Assembly (NCBI RefSeq): GCF_001461035.1
Contig: NZ_LNAM01000124.1
Location: 1 to 47,311 of the forward strand
Length of the DNA: 47,311 nt
Source: Acetivibrio ethanolgignens
GTDB taxonomy: Bacteria; Bacillota; Clostridia; Lachnospirales; Lachnospiraceae
Direction: 5' to 3'
The notes beneath the pieces were generated by a model that saw only the letters and a list, made by a program, of their open reading frames with translations, had not been told where the DNA came from and ran no database searches. Both the position numbers and the translations under genes were made by a program. Shown here piece by piece: positions 16,783 to 25,946 of this stretch (positions are counted from its first letter, which is position 1; every line of letters starts with the position of its first letter).

Positions 16783-18867
16783 TCAACCCCTGTCGCTTAT
16801 ATTTTCAACCACTATATTTGCCCTGTTAAATCGTTCCTTTACATAGTCTGTTTCTTCTTCATTGGCATTCATCAAAATAATATACAGCCCATCCGCTCTT
16901 TTTCCTACAAAATCCGTTTCCCGAACAAAGCTGCTTACCTCAGAATATAATTCCTCCGTTCTGGCTTCCACTGTCTCCTGGGGAATTCGCAGCAGAGAAT
17001 AGATTACCTTATTCTGCTCTCTTCCTTCTTTGCACAAGGTAAGAATCTTTTCAAAGCTCTCCTCCTGCAAAACCGCTGTGCCCTCCAGATACTGGTTCAA
17101 GTATTCATTCCAAATAATACGAGCTCTTCCCATAGAATTTTCAATCAGCTTTCCCAGCAATGCAAGCATATTAGATTCATAAAGATTTATCTTGGTCAAA
17201 TCCTGTGTCCATATCATTACAATCGCTATCAGGCTGTCTTCTGCAAAAATACCACAAGCATAGGTCGGAAGCTCTGCCTTCATATCCCTGTTGCAAAACA
17301 CATTTTTCTCTATCAACTCATTATACATAAAAAAGCCTTCATCAACACAAATAGACTTTCCCATAGAACGAGCCAATTCAGAGGAGGAGGCTGTCAAACG
17401 GAGATATTTTGCATCCTTCCCTGCAATATAGATGGCTACATCCTCTACCTGTAAAAGCTCCTTTGCCACATCAATTGCTTGAAAAACTACCCTTTGTGGC
17501 TCCCAGAAATCAAGGGAGCTGGATAATTCATAGACCTTGGCCATACTCATCTCATAGCTCAAAAGCCGCTGCTCATACATTTCCTTTATACAACGGTTTC
17601 CATCATAAATTTTGGTCATATCCAGTAGCTCACTCTGAAAATACCGTTTCTCATCCTCCAGATCCTCTGACCTCCGTTTATATTTATCGTGCATATATCC
17701 TGTAATTACACCTACTATCAATATCTGTAGTATATCTGCAAACGCAATATATTCGATATCCATACCCTGCAAAAAAAGTCCCAGTACCCTCACTATAAGC
17801 ACAAAAAGGCTAGAAATCAAAGCCTGACTACAGCCATAAACAGTCGCTATAATTGCTACATAGAAAAGATAAAAATTGACATGCTCGCCAAGCCAGGTGC
17901 TGCGAAGCATAGCTGAAATGAAGGTTACAATAAGAAATAGTCCTACATTTTCTGCAAGGGGAAGTAGCTTTTTTCTGATACCACCTTTTACATTCTCCTT
18001 ATAAAAGTTAGCTTCTCTTTCTTTGGTAAAAAGCTTGTAATATTCACTCAAGCCTTCCTTTAGCGTATATTTTTCATAAAATCCCATAGCCTCCTTTTCC
18101 GGCTCCTCTACAGCCGGAAGTGCTTCCTCAGCACCAGGCTTATCCTTGATATTTACCTGTCTTTCTCCAATAACCTTCTTAATTTCAGAAAGTAATTCTC
18201 TCTCCGTATGCACAGAGCCTTCTATAAAGTAGTTACTCTTTCTATCCTTTTTACTAAAAACTCTCATTAATGCATCTACGGCATCTTTTACATAAAGTAT
18301 CCGGTGAAGACATTTCCCATATATCTCTATCTCATCCCGCTCCCAAAGTTCTTCCATAAGTTCGGCACAGATATCTGTCTTTTCCGTTCTGCTCTCGCCG
18401 TAAATTTCCGGAAAATGAATTGTAGTAATGGAAGGTTTCCCTGGCTCCTGTTGTTTTTCACACAATTCCTCCACCTGTTTATAGGTCCTCTTAATTTCAG
18501 AGTCTTCATATGTATTCAAGGTAGAACAATAAATAATCTCAGGAATTCCAGCCTCTTTCCCATTCAGTAATAAGTTTGTCATACCCGTCAGGTATTTTAC
18601 AGCTTCCTGTTTTTTCTCTTTCCAGGTAAACTTAACATCACAAGAGCCGAGTATAATCATGGCATCAGCATCTATATTTTTCATAACCTTGCCTATACTT
18701 TTACTGCGATAGCTGAAATTATAGTCCTGAAATACTCCGCTGTGAGGTCTTTCACGTTTTGGTTTTTCCGAACCGGTTATTACAAATACATCATGCCTTT
18801 CCTTTTTCATTCGGCCAATTAATTCTTTGCAAAAAATACCATATTCGCCGCATATCAATATTTTCAT
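16783..18867 (-). CDS. pelD: PelD-like c-di-GMP receptor with an N-terminal SDR domain
   Basis: A 694-residue fusion. Residues 1-240 are an extended SDR/epimerase-like Rossmann domain (MKILICGEYGIFCKE; HFPEIYGES; HRILYVKDAVDAL). The catalytic Y-x-x-x-K is Y129-x-x-x-E133, so oxidoreductase activity is doubtful. Residues 300-400 hold about four membrane segments. Residues 430-560 form a GAF-type domain (ELLQVEDVAIYIAGKD). Residues 570-694 are a degenerate GGDEF domain: R-E-T-D at 649-652 matches the RxxD inhibitory-site motif, while GGDEF itself is replaced by RADGL. PelD of Pseudomonas binds c-di-GMP through such a site and activates synthesis. It overlaps the upstream DUF2304-like gene by 4 bases. 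Domain calls are strong; activation by c-di-GMP here is inference. Confidence 0.85.
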   Translation of the reverse strand: MKILICGEYGIFCKELIGRMKKERHDVFVITGSEKPKRERPHSGVFQDYNFSYRSKSIGKVMKNIDADAMIILGSCDVKFTWKEKKQEAVKYLTGMTNLLLNGKEAGIPEIIYCSTLNTYEDSEIKRTYKQVEELCEKQQEPGKPSITTIHFPEIYGESRTEKTDICAELMEELWERDEIEIYGKCLHRILYVKDAVDALMRVFSKKDRKSNYFIEGSVHTERELLSEIKKVIGERQVNIKDKPGAEEALPAVEEPEKEAMGFYEKYTLKEGLSEYYKLFTKEREANFYKENVKGGIRKKLLPLAENVGLFLIVTFISAMLRSTWLGEHVNFYLFYVAIIATVYGCSQALISSLFVLIVRVLGLFLQGMDIEYIAFADILQILIVGVITGYMHDKYKRRSEDLEDEKRYFQSELLDMTKIYDGNRCIKEMYEQRLLSYEMSMAKVYELSSSLDFWEPQRVVFQAIDVAKELLQVEDVAIYIAGKDAKYLRLTASSSELARSMGKSICVDEGFFMYNELIEKNVFCNRDMKAELPTYACGIFAEDSLIAIVMIWTQDLTKINLYESNMLALLGKLIENSMGRARIIWNEYLNQYLEGTAVLQEESFEKILTLCKEGREQNKVIYSLLRIPQETVEARTEELYSEVSSFVRETDFVGKRADGLYIILMNANEEETDYVKERFNRANIVVENISDRG

Positions 18868-19256
18868 CCCTTTTTTCTCTCCTCCTCTTTAAGATATGCC
18901 AGCTCTTCCCACAACTCCTGATTATTCTCCTCTAATAAAGCAATGTGCATTGCCAGCTCCATTTGCTTTGCTTCCAATGCCGTAATCGAAAGGGTATGAT
19001 GAAAAACAATCAGAATAATTACGATTAAAAGAAAAAATATTAATATAGCCGGAGGCCACCAAACCTCCAGCAAATCAGCCACCCATGGTATAATATCCGG
19101 AAAGCATGACAAGGTTAGCAAACCTACTGCACCAATTACCCACAGAAGTGCCTGGCTTTCTGACATTTCCTTCTTTTTCGTTTTCATAATCAAGCCGTAG
19201 CACATCAACAAACATATTCCTACAGCTATCAGCTGCCATAACATATGTATATGCAT
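18864..19256 (-). CDS. DUF2304-like small membrane protein, first gene of the exopolysaccharide operon
   Basis: A 130-residue protein with three membrane segments (about residues 5-22, 37-56 and 68-90) and a C-terminal amphipathic helix with coiled-coil character (about residues 90-128, rich in Glu/Leu). This matches DUF2304 proteins, which often lie next to glycosyltransferases; their role is unknown. An AAAGAGGAAAGG ribosome binding site lies close to the first ATG; a second ATG four codons later is a possible alternative. Its stop overlaps the start of pelD by 4 bases. Confidence 0.75.
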   Translation of the reverse strand: MHIHMLWQLIAVGICLLMCYGLIMKTKKKEMSESQALLWVIGAVGLLTLSCFPDIIPWVADLLEVWWPPAILIFFLLIVIILIVFHHTLSITALEAKQMELAMHIALLEENNQELWEELAYLKEEERKKG

Positions 19257-19273
19257 ATCCTTTCCTCTTTTCT

Positions 19274-19288
19274 ACTTAATGATTAAGT
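19274..19288. promoter_or_regulatory. Palindrome upstream of the exopolysaccharide operon, candidate operator
   Basis: ACTTAATGATTAAGT is a perfect 7+1+7 palindrome, 18 bases before the first start codon of the operon. Its size and place suit a dimeric repressor or activator. No clear sigma-A promoter could be fixed beside it, so the regulatory role is inference. Confidence 0.4.
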
Positions 19289-19309
19289 TTTATTCCAAAT
19301 ATTTCACAT

Positions 19310-19363
19310 TTACAAAAAACGACAAAAACAGCAGAGACAGGACATCACCATATCCTGCCTCTG
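19310..19363 (-). terminator. Intrinsic terminator of the purine catabolism operon
   Basis: An imperfect inverted repeat (19332-19363, CAGAG-x-CAGGA pairing with TCCTG-x-CTCTG, loop of about 10) lies 14 bases after the stop of the iron-sulfur subunit. On the minus strand it is followed by two T-rich runs (19310-19328). It separates the purine operon from the exopolysaccharide operon. Confidence 0.8.
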
Positions 19364-19376
19364 AAACCTACTTTAT

Positions 19377-19877
19377 TTATTCTTCTATTTCCTTTCCCAG
19401 CCGGCGAAGCATCGTCTTCTTTACAGCACGGAAAATATTCTCATAACCGGTACACCGGCACAGATGACCGGATAAGAGCTTTCTAAGCTCATCATCGCTA
19501 TACTCAATTCCGCTATCCAAAATCTCTAAAGCTGTCATAATAAAGCCTGGAGAACAGAAGCCGCACTGCACTGCAGACTCGTCTACAAAGGCCTGCTGGA
19601 TATCAGAAAGCTCACCCTCTGGACCCAAAAGCCCTTCTACTGTCGTAATCCGCTTTCCTTCTGCCCAGACAGCCAGATAAATGCAGGAATTATAGGCCTC
19701 ACCATCAATTAAAACAGTACAGGCACCACATTCACCTACCTCACAGCCTTTTTTTACACTGGTCAGGCGATAATCATTCCGAAGCATATCCGTAAGGGAA
19801 GCCCGGACATCTACCATGGTCTGGGTCTTTTTCCCATTGATGGTACAGGTAACTAACTGAAACTGCTTTTCTTCCAT
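19377..19877 (-). CDS. xdhC: Xanthine dehydrogenase, 2Fe-2S subunit
   Basis: A 166-residue electron-transfer subunit. The N-terminal plant-ferredoxin-type cluster uses C45, C50, C53 and C65; the C-terminal helical domain holds a second cluster with C105, C108, C140 and C142 (CGFCSPGF and CRCTGY). All eight cysteines are present. It carries electrons between the molybdenum subunit and the FAD subunit. It overlaps the upstream FAD subunit gene by one base and is last in the operon. The letter naming of these subunits varies between organisms. Confidence 0.93.
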   Translation of the reverse strand: MEEKQFQLVTCTINGKKTQTMVDVRASLTDMLRNDYRLTSVKKGCEVGECGACTVLIDGEAYNSCIYLAVWAEGKRITTVEGLLGPEGELSDIQQAFVDESAVQCGFCSPGFIMTALEILDSGIEYSDDELRKLLSGHLCRCTGYENIFRAVKKTMLRRLGKEIEE

Positions 19878-20758
19878 TAGATTTCACCTCCGGCTCTCTT
19901 AATTGCTTTTTCCAAACCACGCTCTGCCATAACCTCACCAATGTGGCAGCGGAAGGCCTTGCTGGCACGCCAGCTGTCACGAGGATTAATATCAAGAAGC
20001 ACTGCCTCTCCAAATTTCTTACAGGTTTCCTTTGATACCGGCTGTCCCTTTACCAAAGCCTCTGCTGAAGGGGTTCTCATAGGCACCGGACCTGCAACAC
20101 CATAAGCAATGCGGGCAGCTACGATTGTTTTCTTATCCTCAGAAAGCTTTACATTTACGGAACAGCCTGTGGTTGCGATATCCATCGCATTTCTCATGGC
20201 ATACTTTGTATAGTGTCCAAAGTAACCCTCATAGGCCTCCTTTGGAATCAGAATACCTGTCTGGATTTCTCCCGGACGCAAATCCACGCAGCCAGCCTTA
20301 ATATAAAACTCCTTAATTGGAATCCGGCGAATCCCCTCCGGACCGGAAATCTCTACAATCGCATCCCACGCATGAAGGGTGGATGCAGAATCTGCACTGG
20401 TAACACCATTACAGGTATTGCCGCCAATAGTTCCGATATTTCTAATCTGCGGTCCGCCTACCATATCTACTGCTTCACCCAGCACATTAATATACTTCTG
20501 AATAATCGGGTCTTTTGTAATATGGGAAAAGCTGGTAAGAGAACCAATGCGGATTGTCCCGTCGTCCTCCATTTTAACGCCACGAAGCTCATCCAGCTTA
20601 TAAACGCTTACCAGCTCTTTTCCTGCCCGGCGTCCCTCACGAATCTGTACTAAAACATCACTTCCGCCAGCAATGACCTGTGCTTCAGGATGTTCCAGCA
20701 AAAGCTCTGTTGCATGGGCTACACTGGCAGCCTCATATAATGCTTTTATATCATACAT
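19877..20758 (-). CDS. xdhB: Xanthine dehydrogenase, FAD-binding subunit
   Basis: A 293-residue member of the molybdopterin dehydrogenase FAD-binding family. FAD contacts are seen in QVIAGGSDVLVQI (about residues 27-39) and in GPQIRNIGTIGGNTCNG (about residues 102-118), the hallmark IRN-x-x-T-x-GGN motif. It passes electrons from the iron-sulfur clusters to NAD or another acceptor. It lies 15 bases after the molybdenum subunit gene. Confidence 0.93.
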   Translation of the reverse strand: MYDIKALYEAASVAHATELLLEHPEAQVIAGGSDVLVQIREGRRAGKELVSVYKLDELRGVKMEDDGTIRIGSLTSFSHITKDPIIQKYINVLGEAVDMVGGPQIRNIGTIGGNTCNGVTSADSASTLHAWDAIVEISGPEGIRRIPIKEFYIKAGCVDLRPGEIQTGILIPKEAYEGYFGHYTKYAMRNAMDIATTGCSVNVKLSEDKKTIVAARIAYGVAGPVPMRTPSAEALVKGQPVSKETCKKFGEAVLLDINPRDSWRASKAFRCHIGEVMAERGLEKAIKRAGGEI

Positions 20759-20773
20759 TTTCTAACATCCTCC

Positions 20774-23059
20774 TTAAATAAGTCCTTCTTCCTTAAACCG
20801 TTCAAACAGCACTGCCGGCCGCATCGGTATCTGGTTTACAGCTACTCCGGTTGCATTTAAAATCGCACTGCGAATAGCGGAAGCTACCGGACATGCCGGT
20901 GGTTCACCTAACGCCTTGGTTCCAAAGGCACTGGTAGGCTCTGGATTTTCAATAAACTGTGCCTCCAGGTGAGGATGATCCATAAAGGTGGATAATTTAT
21001 AATCCAACAAATTATTATTAAGAACTTTTGCTGTCTTTGGATCATACAGCATGGTCTCTGTTAAGCCAAAGCCAATGCCCATACTCATACCGCCGTGTAC
21101 CTGTGCCTCTGCTAAAGCCGGATTAATCAGCTTTCCACAGTCATGCACATTGATAATTTTCTTTACCTCTGCACGGCAGAATGGCACATCTACCTCTACC
21201 TCTGCAAAGCAGCAGCCAAAGGAATATGCATTGGACTTTGTCTGATAAGTGCTTTCTGCTGTCAGGTGCTTACTGTTCTCCAGACTATAAAGAGCCTCTG
21301 TAGCCAGCTCACCAAGGGTCATCAGACTTCTTCCATCGGTAGTCCGGACAATATTTCCATCTATAATATCCAGATTATATTCCGGCATTCTTGTCAGCTC
21401 ATGGGCATACTTTAAAATCCTCTCCTTTAATAAAAGACCGGTCTGACGGATAGAAAATCCGGCAGTATAGGTCTGACGGGAAGCGTAAGCTCCAGTACCA
21501 AATGGTGTCAGATCGGTGTCCTGGGTCGATATGGTATGTACCATTTCAAAGGGTATTCCCAAGACCTCTGCAGTCATCTGGGCATAGGCTGTATCAGCAC
21601 CCTGCCCTATTTCTGTTTCTCCTACCTGCACCTGTACAGAGCCATCCTGGTTAAGTACCATGCGGCAGGAAGAGCTTTCAAGAGAAATTGGCCATACTGC
21701 CGTATTATACCAGAATACCGACATACCGATACCCTTACGGATATCGCCAGTTTGATTTTTATATTCCTCTCTCTTTTTATAATAATCCATATATTCAATT
21801 CCCTTATCCATACACTGATTAAAGGAATCATAGTAATTTTCATTTTTAGAAAAACCGTCTACATAGCCTACCGGCATGAGATTTTTTCGGCGGAACTCAA
21901 TCGGATCCAGCCCCATGGCCATGCATACATCATCAGTATGGCTTTCGTAAGCAAAGGTTGCCTGCGGCATACCATAGCCACGCATGGCACCTGCCACGGT
22001 ACGGTTTGTAAATACGGTATAAGCATCACATTCCACATTGTCACAAGGATAGAGCTGCGGAAATGCTCCCATTGCCTTTGCTGCTATACTATGTCCATGA
22101 GAAGCATAAGCTCCCTGGTTAGAAAATATCTCCAGCTTTCTGGCCGCATAGGTACCATCCGGCCGCAGATAAGAAATAATATGGAGCTTCATAGCATGAC
22201 GGACACGGTTACATGCAAAGGTTTCCTCACGGGAAACATCCAGCTTCACTAACCTGCCACCTACCTGAGTACATAAATAAGCACATAATGGCTCATACAG
22301 TGCATCCTGCTTATTTCCAAATCCGCCACCAATGTATGGCTTAATGATGCGGATCTTACCCCAGTCCATACCAAGGGCCTGCCCAACAATTCGCCGGACA
22401 ATATGTGGAATCTGTGTAGATGCCACAATGTTCAGTCTGCCAGCCTCTTCATAGCAATAGCAGATAAAGTTTTCAATATGGCTGTGCTGAACCGTCGGTG
22501 TCTCATACCAGCCCTCTACCTTAGTAAGTCCTTCTTCCTTACTTACCTCTTCATAGTTTCCTTTCCGGATACTGGTATGCTTTAATATATTATTCGGATA
22601 ATCCTCGTGAAGCTGCGGAGCACCATCCTTCATTGCCTCAATAGGATCCAGTACAACCGGATACTCCTCATATTCTACCTTTAATGCACGAACAGCCCGT
22701 GCCGCTGCCACCTCATCCTCTGCAATTACGGCAGCAATGTCATCTCCGTAAAAACGGACTCTTTCTGTTAAGACCAGACGGTCTGCCACATCCTGATGAT
22801 TCGGATCCGTTGACCATGGATGTCCAGCGGTTGGAAAATAATGCTTTTCTTTTACATCAAAACAGGTTATTACCTTAACCACTCCAGGTATTTTTTCGGC
22901 TTCTGTTGTATCAATTGATTTTACAATACCATTGCCAATGGTGGAATGGCAGATTTTTGCAATCAGGGCACCCTTATCACAAAGGTCGTCGGTATACTTT
23001 GCCCGGCCAGTAATTTTATCCACTGCATCCACACGCGGATAGCTTTTTCCTACTACCAT
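20774..23059 (-). CDS. xdhA: Xanthine dehydrogenase, molybdenum-binding subunit
   Basis: The catalytic subunit, which hydroxylates hypoxanthine/xanthine towards urate. The domain order is usual: RVDAVDKITGRAKYTDDL near the start, the cofactor loop GGGFGNKQ, the substrate-side AMRGYGMPQATFAYES seen in purine-hydroxylating members, EIGQGADTAYAQ, and the active-site glutamate in KALGEPPACP near the end. The frame is open to 23116, but 23059 was chosen: that ATG has AAGAAGGGA about 8 bases before it and begins MVVGKSYPRVD, while the longer start would lie inside a hairpin. The length is then 761 residues, normal for the family. It follows the permease gene. Confidence 0.92.
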   Translation of the reverse strand: MVVGKSYPRVDAVDKITGRAKYTDDLCDKGALIAKICHSTIGNGIVKSIDTTEAEKIPGVVKVITCFDVKEKHYFPTAGHPWSTDPNHQDVADRLVLTERVRFYGDDIAAVIAEDEVAAARAVRALKVEYEEYPVVLDPIEAMKDGAPQLHEDYPNNILKHTSIRKGNYEEVSKEEGLTKVEGWYETPTVQHSHIENFICYCYEEAGRLNIVASTQIPHIVRRIVGQALGMDWGKIRIIKPYIGGGFGNKQDALYEPLCAYLCTQVGGRLVKLDVSREETFACNRVRHAMKLHIISYLRPDGTYAARKLEIFSNQGAYASHGHSIAAKAMGAFPQLYPCDNVECDAYTVFTNRTVAGAMRGYGMPQATFAYESHTDDVCMAMGLDPIEFRRKNLMPVGYVDGFSKNENYYDSFNQCMDKGIEYMDYYKKREEYKNQTGDIRKGIGMSVFWYNTAVWPISLESSSCRMVLNQDGSVQVQVGETEIGQGADTAYAQMTAEVLGIPFEMVHTISTQDTDLTPFGTGAYASRQTYTAGFSIRQTGLLLKERILKYAHELTRMPEYNLDIIDGNIVRTTDGRSLMTLGELATEALYSLENSKHLTAESTYQTKSNAYSFGCCFAEVEVDVPFCRAEVKKIINVHDCGKLINPALAEAQVHGGMSMGIGFGLTETMLYDPKTAKVLNNNLLDYKLSTFMDHPHLEAQFIENPEPTSAFGTKALGEPPACPVASAIRSAILNATGVAVNQIPMRPAVLFERFKEEGLI

Positions 23060-23099
23060 TTTTATATTCCCTTCTTTCTTAAATAAAAACCCACTGATA

Positions 23100-23140
23100 G
23101 CAGCAGACTTCTCCATGGCCCATCAGGAGAAGTCTGTTGC
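23100..23140. other. Hairpin between the permease and xdhA
   Basis: Arms 23100-23114 and 23126-23140 form a 15-bp stem with one G-T pair and an 11-base loop. It lies between the NCS2 permease stop and the xdhA start. On the minus strand a T run follows only after about 10 bases, so it may be a weak attenuator or an RNA processing/stability element. It would let the permease and the xanthine dehydrogenase genes be expressed at different levels. Confidence 0.55.
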
Positions 23141-23167
23141 CAGTATTTTTCTTTTCCCTCTATATTA

Positions 23168-24562
23168 TCAGGTCTGAATAAAGATATATTTCAGGATGAA
23201 CAATAGGGAAAGCACATACATAAGTGGACTGATTTTCTTTTCCCTTGCTTTTCCAGATGCTACGTTAACTACAACATAAGAAATAAATCCAAAAGCAATA
23301 CCCTCAGAGATGCTGTAAGCTAAAGGCATAATCAGCAGGCAGATAAATGCCGGTAAGCTTTCGGTTGCATCGGAAAAGTCTATCTTTAAGATAGAACCAG
23401 CCATTAAAAATCCTACTACAACTAATGCCGGAGCAGTTGCAAAGGATGGAATAGCCAAAAAGATTGGAGATAAGAACAATGCAATCAGGAATAAAGCTGC
23501 AGATACCAATGCTGTTAATCCTGTTCTTCCGCCTTCTGCAACACCAGCTGCACTCTCTACGAAGGTTGTAGTAGTGGAGGTACCAAACACTGCACCTGCA
23601 GAGGTTCCAAGTGCATCAGATAACAAAGCTCCTCTGATTTTAGGAAGATGTCCATTCTCATCCAGCATATCAGCCTTCGTAGATACACCAATCAAGGTTC
23701 CCAGTGTATCAAAGAGGTCTACAAACAGGAATGAGAAGATAACTACGATAAAATTAAAGGACATTAACTCGGACGGATCAATCTTAAAGCACTGTCCCAG
23801 TGTCGGCATTATACCAGGAATCCCAAATCCACTGGAGAAATCAGGAAGTGTGCTGTACATACCAAGCTCTGGATTAGGTACATATACACCCACCAATTCC
23901 AGAATAATAGCAACACCCCAGGTTCCTAAGATACCCCAGAGAATATTTCCCTTAACATTTTTAGCAATCAGCACACCGGTAAATAAAATACCAAGCAGTG
24001 CTAAAATAACACCTACACCTACAGAACGGATAGAGCCATCAGCGATTGCTCCCTTGAAGCTATAAAGAGTAACAAGCTTTGCTCCTGTTACAATAACATG
24101 TGCATTCTGTAATCCAATGAATGCGATAAACAAACCGATACCAACAGTAACCGCATGCTTTAAGGACATTGGAATCGCATTGAAAATCGCTTCACGAACG
24201 TTTGTCACAGAGAGAACAATGAAGATAATACCCTCTGTAAATACTGCTGCTAATGCCATCTGCCAGCTGTAACCCATACCAATAACTACAGAATAAGCAA
24301 AATAAGCATTTAATCCCATACCCGGTGCTAAAACGAATGGGTAATTAGATAATAACGCCATCAGAATAGTTGCAAAGGCTGATGCCAGAACGGTTGCTGT
24401 AAATACAGCTCCCTTGTCCATACCGGCATCTGCCAGAATGGATGGATTAACTGCAAGGATATACGCCATTGCCATAAAGGTCGTAATACCTGCGATGACC
24501 TCGGTTTTCACATCGGTATGGTTCTCCTTTAAGTGGAACCACTGTTCTAATTTCTGATTCAT
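23168..24562 (-). CDS. NCS2-family purine permease (AzgA/PbuG type)
   Basis: A 464-residue inner-membrane purine importer with about 13-14 membrane segments. Family marks are EVIAGITTFMAMAYILAVNP near residue 20 and APGMGLNAYFAYSVV (about residues 76-90), typical of the hypoxanthine/guanine/adenine branch. It lies between guanine deaminase and xanthine dehydrogenase, so guanine, hypoxanthine or xanthine are likely substrates. AGGAGG precedes the start. Confidence 0.9.
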   Translation of the reverse strand: MNQKLEQWFHLKENHTDVKTEVIAGITTFMAMAYILAVNPSILADAGMDKGAVFTATVLASAFATILMALLSNYPFVLAPGMGLNAYFAYSVVIGMGYSWQMALAAVFTEGIIFIVLSVTNVREAIFNAIPMSLKHAVTVGIGLFIAFIGLQNAHVIVTGAKLVTLYSFKGAIADGSIRSVGVGVILALLGILFTGVLIAKNVKGNILWGILGTWGVAIILELVGVYVPNPELGMYSTLPDFSSGFGIPGIMPTLGQCFKIDPSELMSFNFIVVIFSFLFVDLFDTLGTLIGVSTKADMLDENGHLPKIRGALLSDALGTSAGAVFGTSTTTTFVESAAGVAEGGRTGLTALVSAALFLIALFLSPIFLAIPSFATAPALVVVGFLMAGSILKIDFSDATESLPAFICLLIMPLAYSISEGIAFGFISYVVVNVASGKAREKKISPLMYVLSLLFILKYIFIQT

Positions 24563-24624
24563 ACTTTCTCCTCCTTCAGATTGTTTTTGAACACATGCCC
24601 TTATTCATGTGAACTGGATTTATC

Positions 24625-25893
24625 CTACCTTTTAGTACGAACACCGGAAACATATTTGTCATAAATATTCCGGTCATCAGAAAAATACACGATTCTTTCC
24701 AGTCTTTCTTTCACCGTTAATTTCTGTGGATGCGGTAAATTTGTATCATCCAGAACTACCGCATCAAATTCATAGCCTTCCAGAAAGCTGCCTATCTTTC
24801 CAAAAAAGGCTCCGCCACCCATAGTGGCCATGTAGAATGCTTCTTCTACTGTCAGCGGTTTCAATGTATCATCCACCAGTCTCCAGCGAAGCTTGGAAAC
24901 CTGAATCGCATCTGCCATTGCTCTGAAAATAGATGTCACATGTCCACCTGCCACATCACAGCCAAGACCTGTCGGAATTCCCATATCCAGGAATTTTCTT
25001 ACCGGAGCAATTCCGGAAGACAGATTTTCATTGGACTGGGGACAATGGGCGATAAACACGTTATTTTTCTTCATCAGAGCCAGTTCAGCCTCATTTGATG
25101 ATACACAATGGGCCATAACCGTCGGACAATCACCTCCAAACATTCCAAATTTCGCATATGCCTCACCATAAAATCTGGTGTCAGGACACAGCTCCTGCAC
25201 CCAGGCAATCTCCCCCTGATTCTCGGATAAATGAGACTGCATCGGCAGTTTATATTGTTTTTGAATATCCTTCAACCGTTCCATCAGTGCATCGGAACAG
25301 GTAGGGATAAACCTAGGTGTCAAAATAGGTTTGACAAGGGTAAAACGGTCCTTTATTCCCTCCAGCCATTCTACCGTTGCTAAAGCTGAAGCTTCAGCAC
25401 TTTCTTCACATAAATACTCCGGTGAATTGCGGTCCATATTCACCTTACCTACCATAGCTCCTATCCCTGCATCCTCCAAAAGCTCCATCAGAAGAGTCGT
25501 CGCCTCCTTGTGAACAGTACCAAAGATACATGCTCTGGTAGTTGCTCCCCCTTTTAAATCCTCTACGAAATAAGTATATGCCTCCCTTGCATAAGCAAGG
25601 TCCTTATACTTGGCTTCCTCCGGGAACGTATGGGCTTCCAGCCAGTCTAATAATTCCATATCCATACCTAATCCGCGGAATGCGTACTGTGGTGCATGCA
25701 TATGCAAATCTACCAAGCCTGGAATAATTAAACGGTCACCATAGTCTTCTATCGGAATCCCCTCAAATTCTTCTGGTAGACTTTCGTAAACTCTCTTTAC
25801 TTTTCCCCGTTCACAAACAAGATATCCGTTCTCAACCGTATGAAGTGTGTCCTTATCTGTACTGTAGCAAATATGCCCCTTAATAATTGTCAT
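24625..25893 (-). CDS. guaD: Guanine deaminase
   Basis: A 422-residue amidohydrolase that converts guanine to xanthine and ammonia. Metal ligands are seen in VDLHMHAPQY (H64, H66), in MQSHLSENQGEI and in the C-terminal GLGCDVAGGH. The sequence FRGLGMDMELLDWLE after the first motif is typical of guanine deaminases. It is the first gene after the purine riboswitch. The only strong ribosome binding site (AAGGAGG) lies 17 bases before the ATG, unusually far; an ATT codon nearer to it is in frame, so the exact start is not certain. Confidence 0.93.
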   Translation of the reverse strand: MTIIKGHICYSTDKDTLHTVENGYLVCERGKVKRVYESLPEEFEGIPIEDYGDRLIIPGLVDLHMHAPQYAFRGLGMDMELLDWLEAHTFPEEAKYKDLAYAREAYTYFVEDLKGGATTRACIFGTVHKEATTLLMELLEDAGIGAMVGKVNMDRNSPEYLCEESAEASALATVEWLEGIKDRFTLVKPILTPRFIPTCSDALMERLKDIQKQYKLPMQSHLSENQGEIAWVQELCPDTRFYGEAYAKFGMFGGDCPTVMAHCVSSNEAELALMKKNNVFIAHCPQSNENLSSGIAPVRKFLDMGIPTGLGCDVAGGHVTSIFRAMADAIQVSKLRWRLVDDTLKPLTVEEAFYMATMGGGAFFGKIGSFLEGYEFDAVVLDDTNLPHPQKLTVKERLERIVYFSDDRNIYDKYVSGVRTKR

Positions 25894-25946
25894 TTCTCTG
25901 ATAATAATTACCTCCTTGCGGGAACCAGGTAACCCCTTCCGATAAT

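Noticed and set aside
21536-22252. 238-codon plus-strand frame inside xdhA
   Set aside because: Antisense shadow of a gene with all catalytic motifs on the other strand; composition is unlike a real protein (Cys/His/Ile rich).
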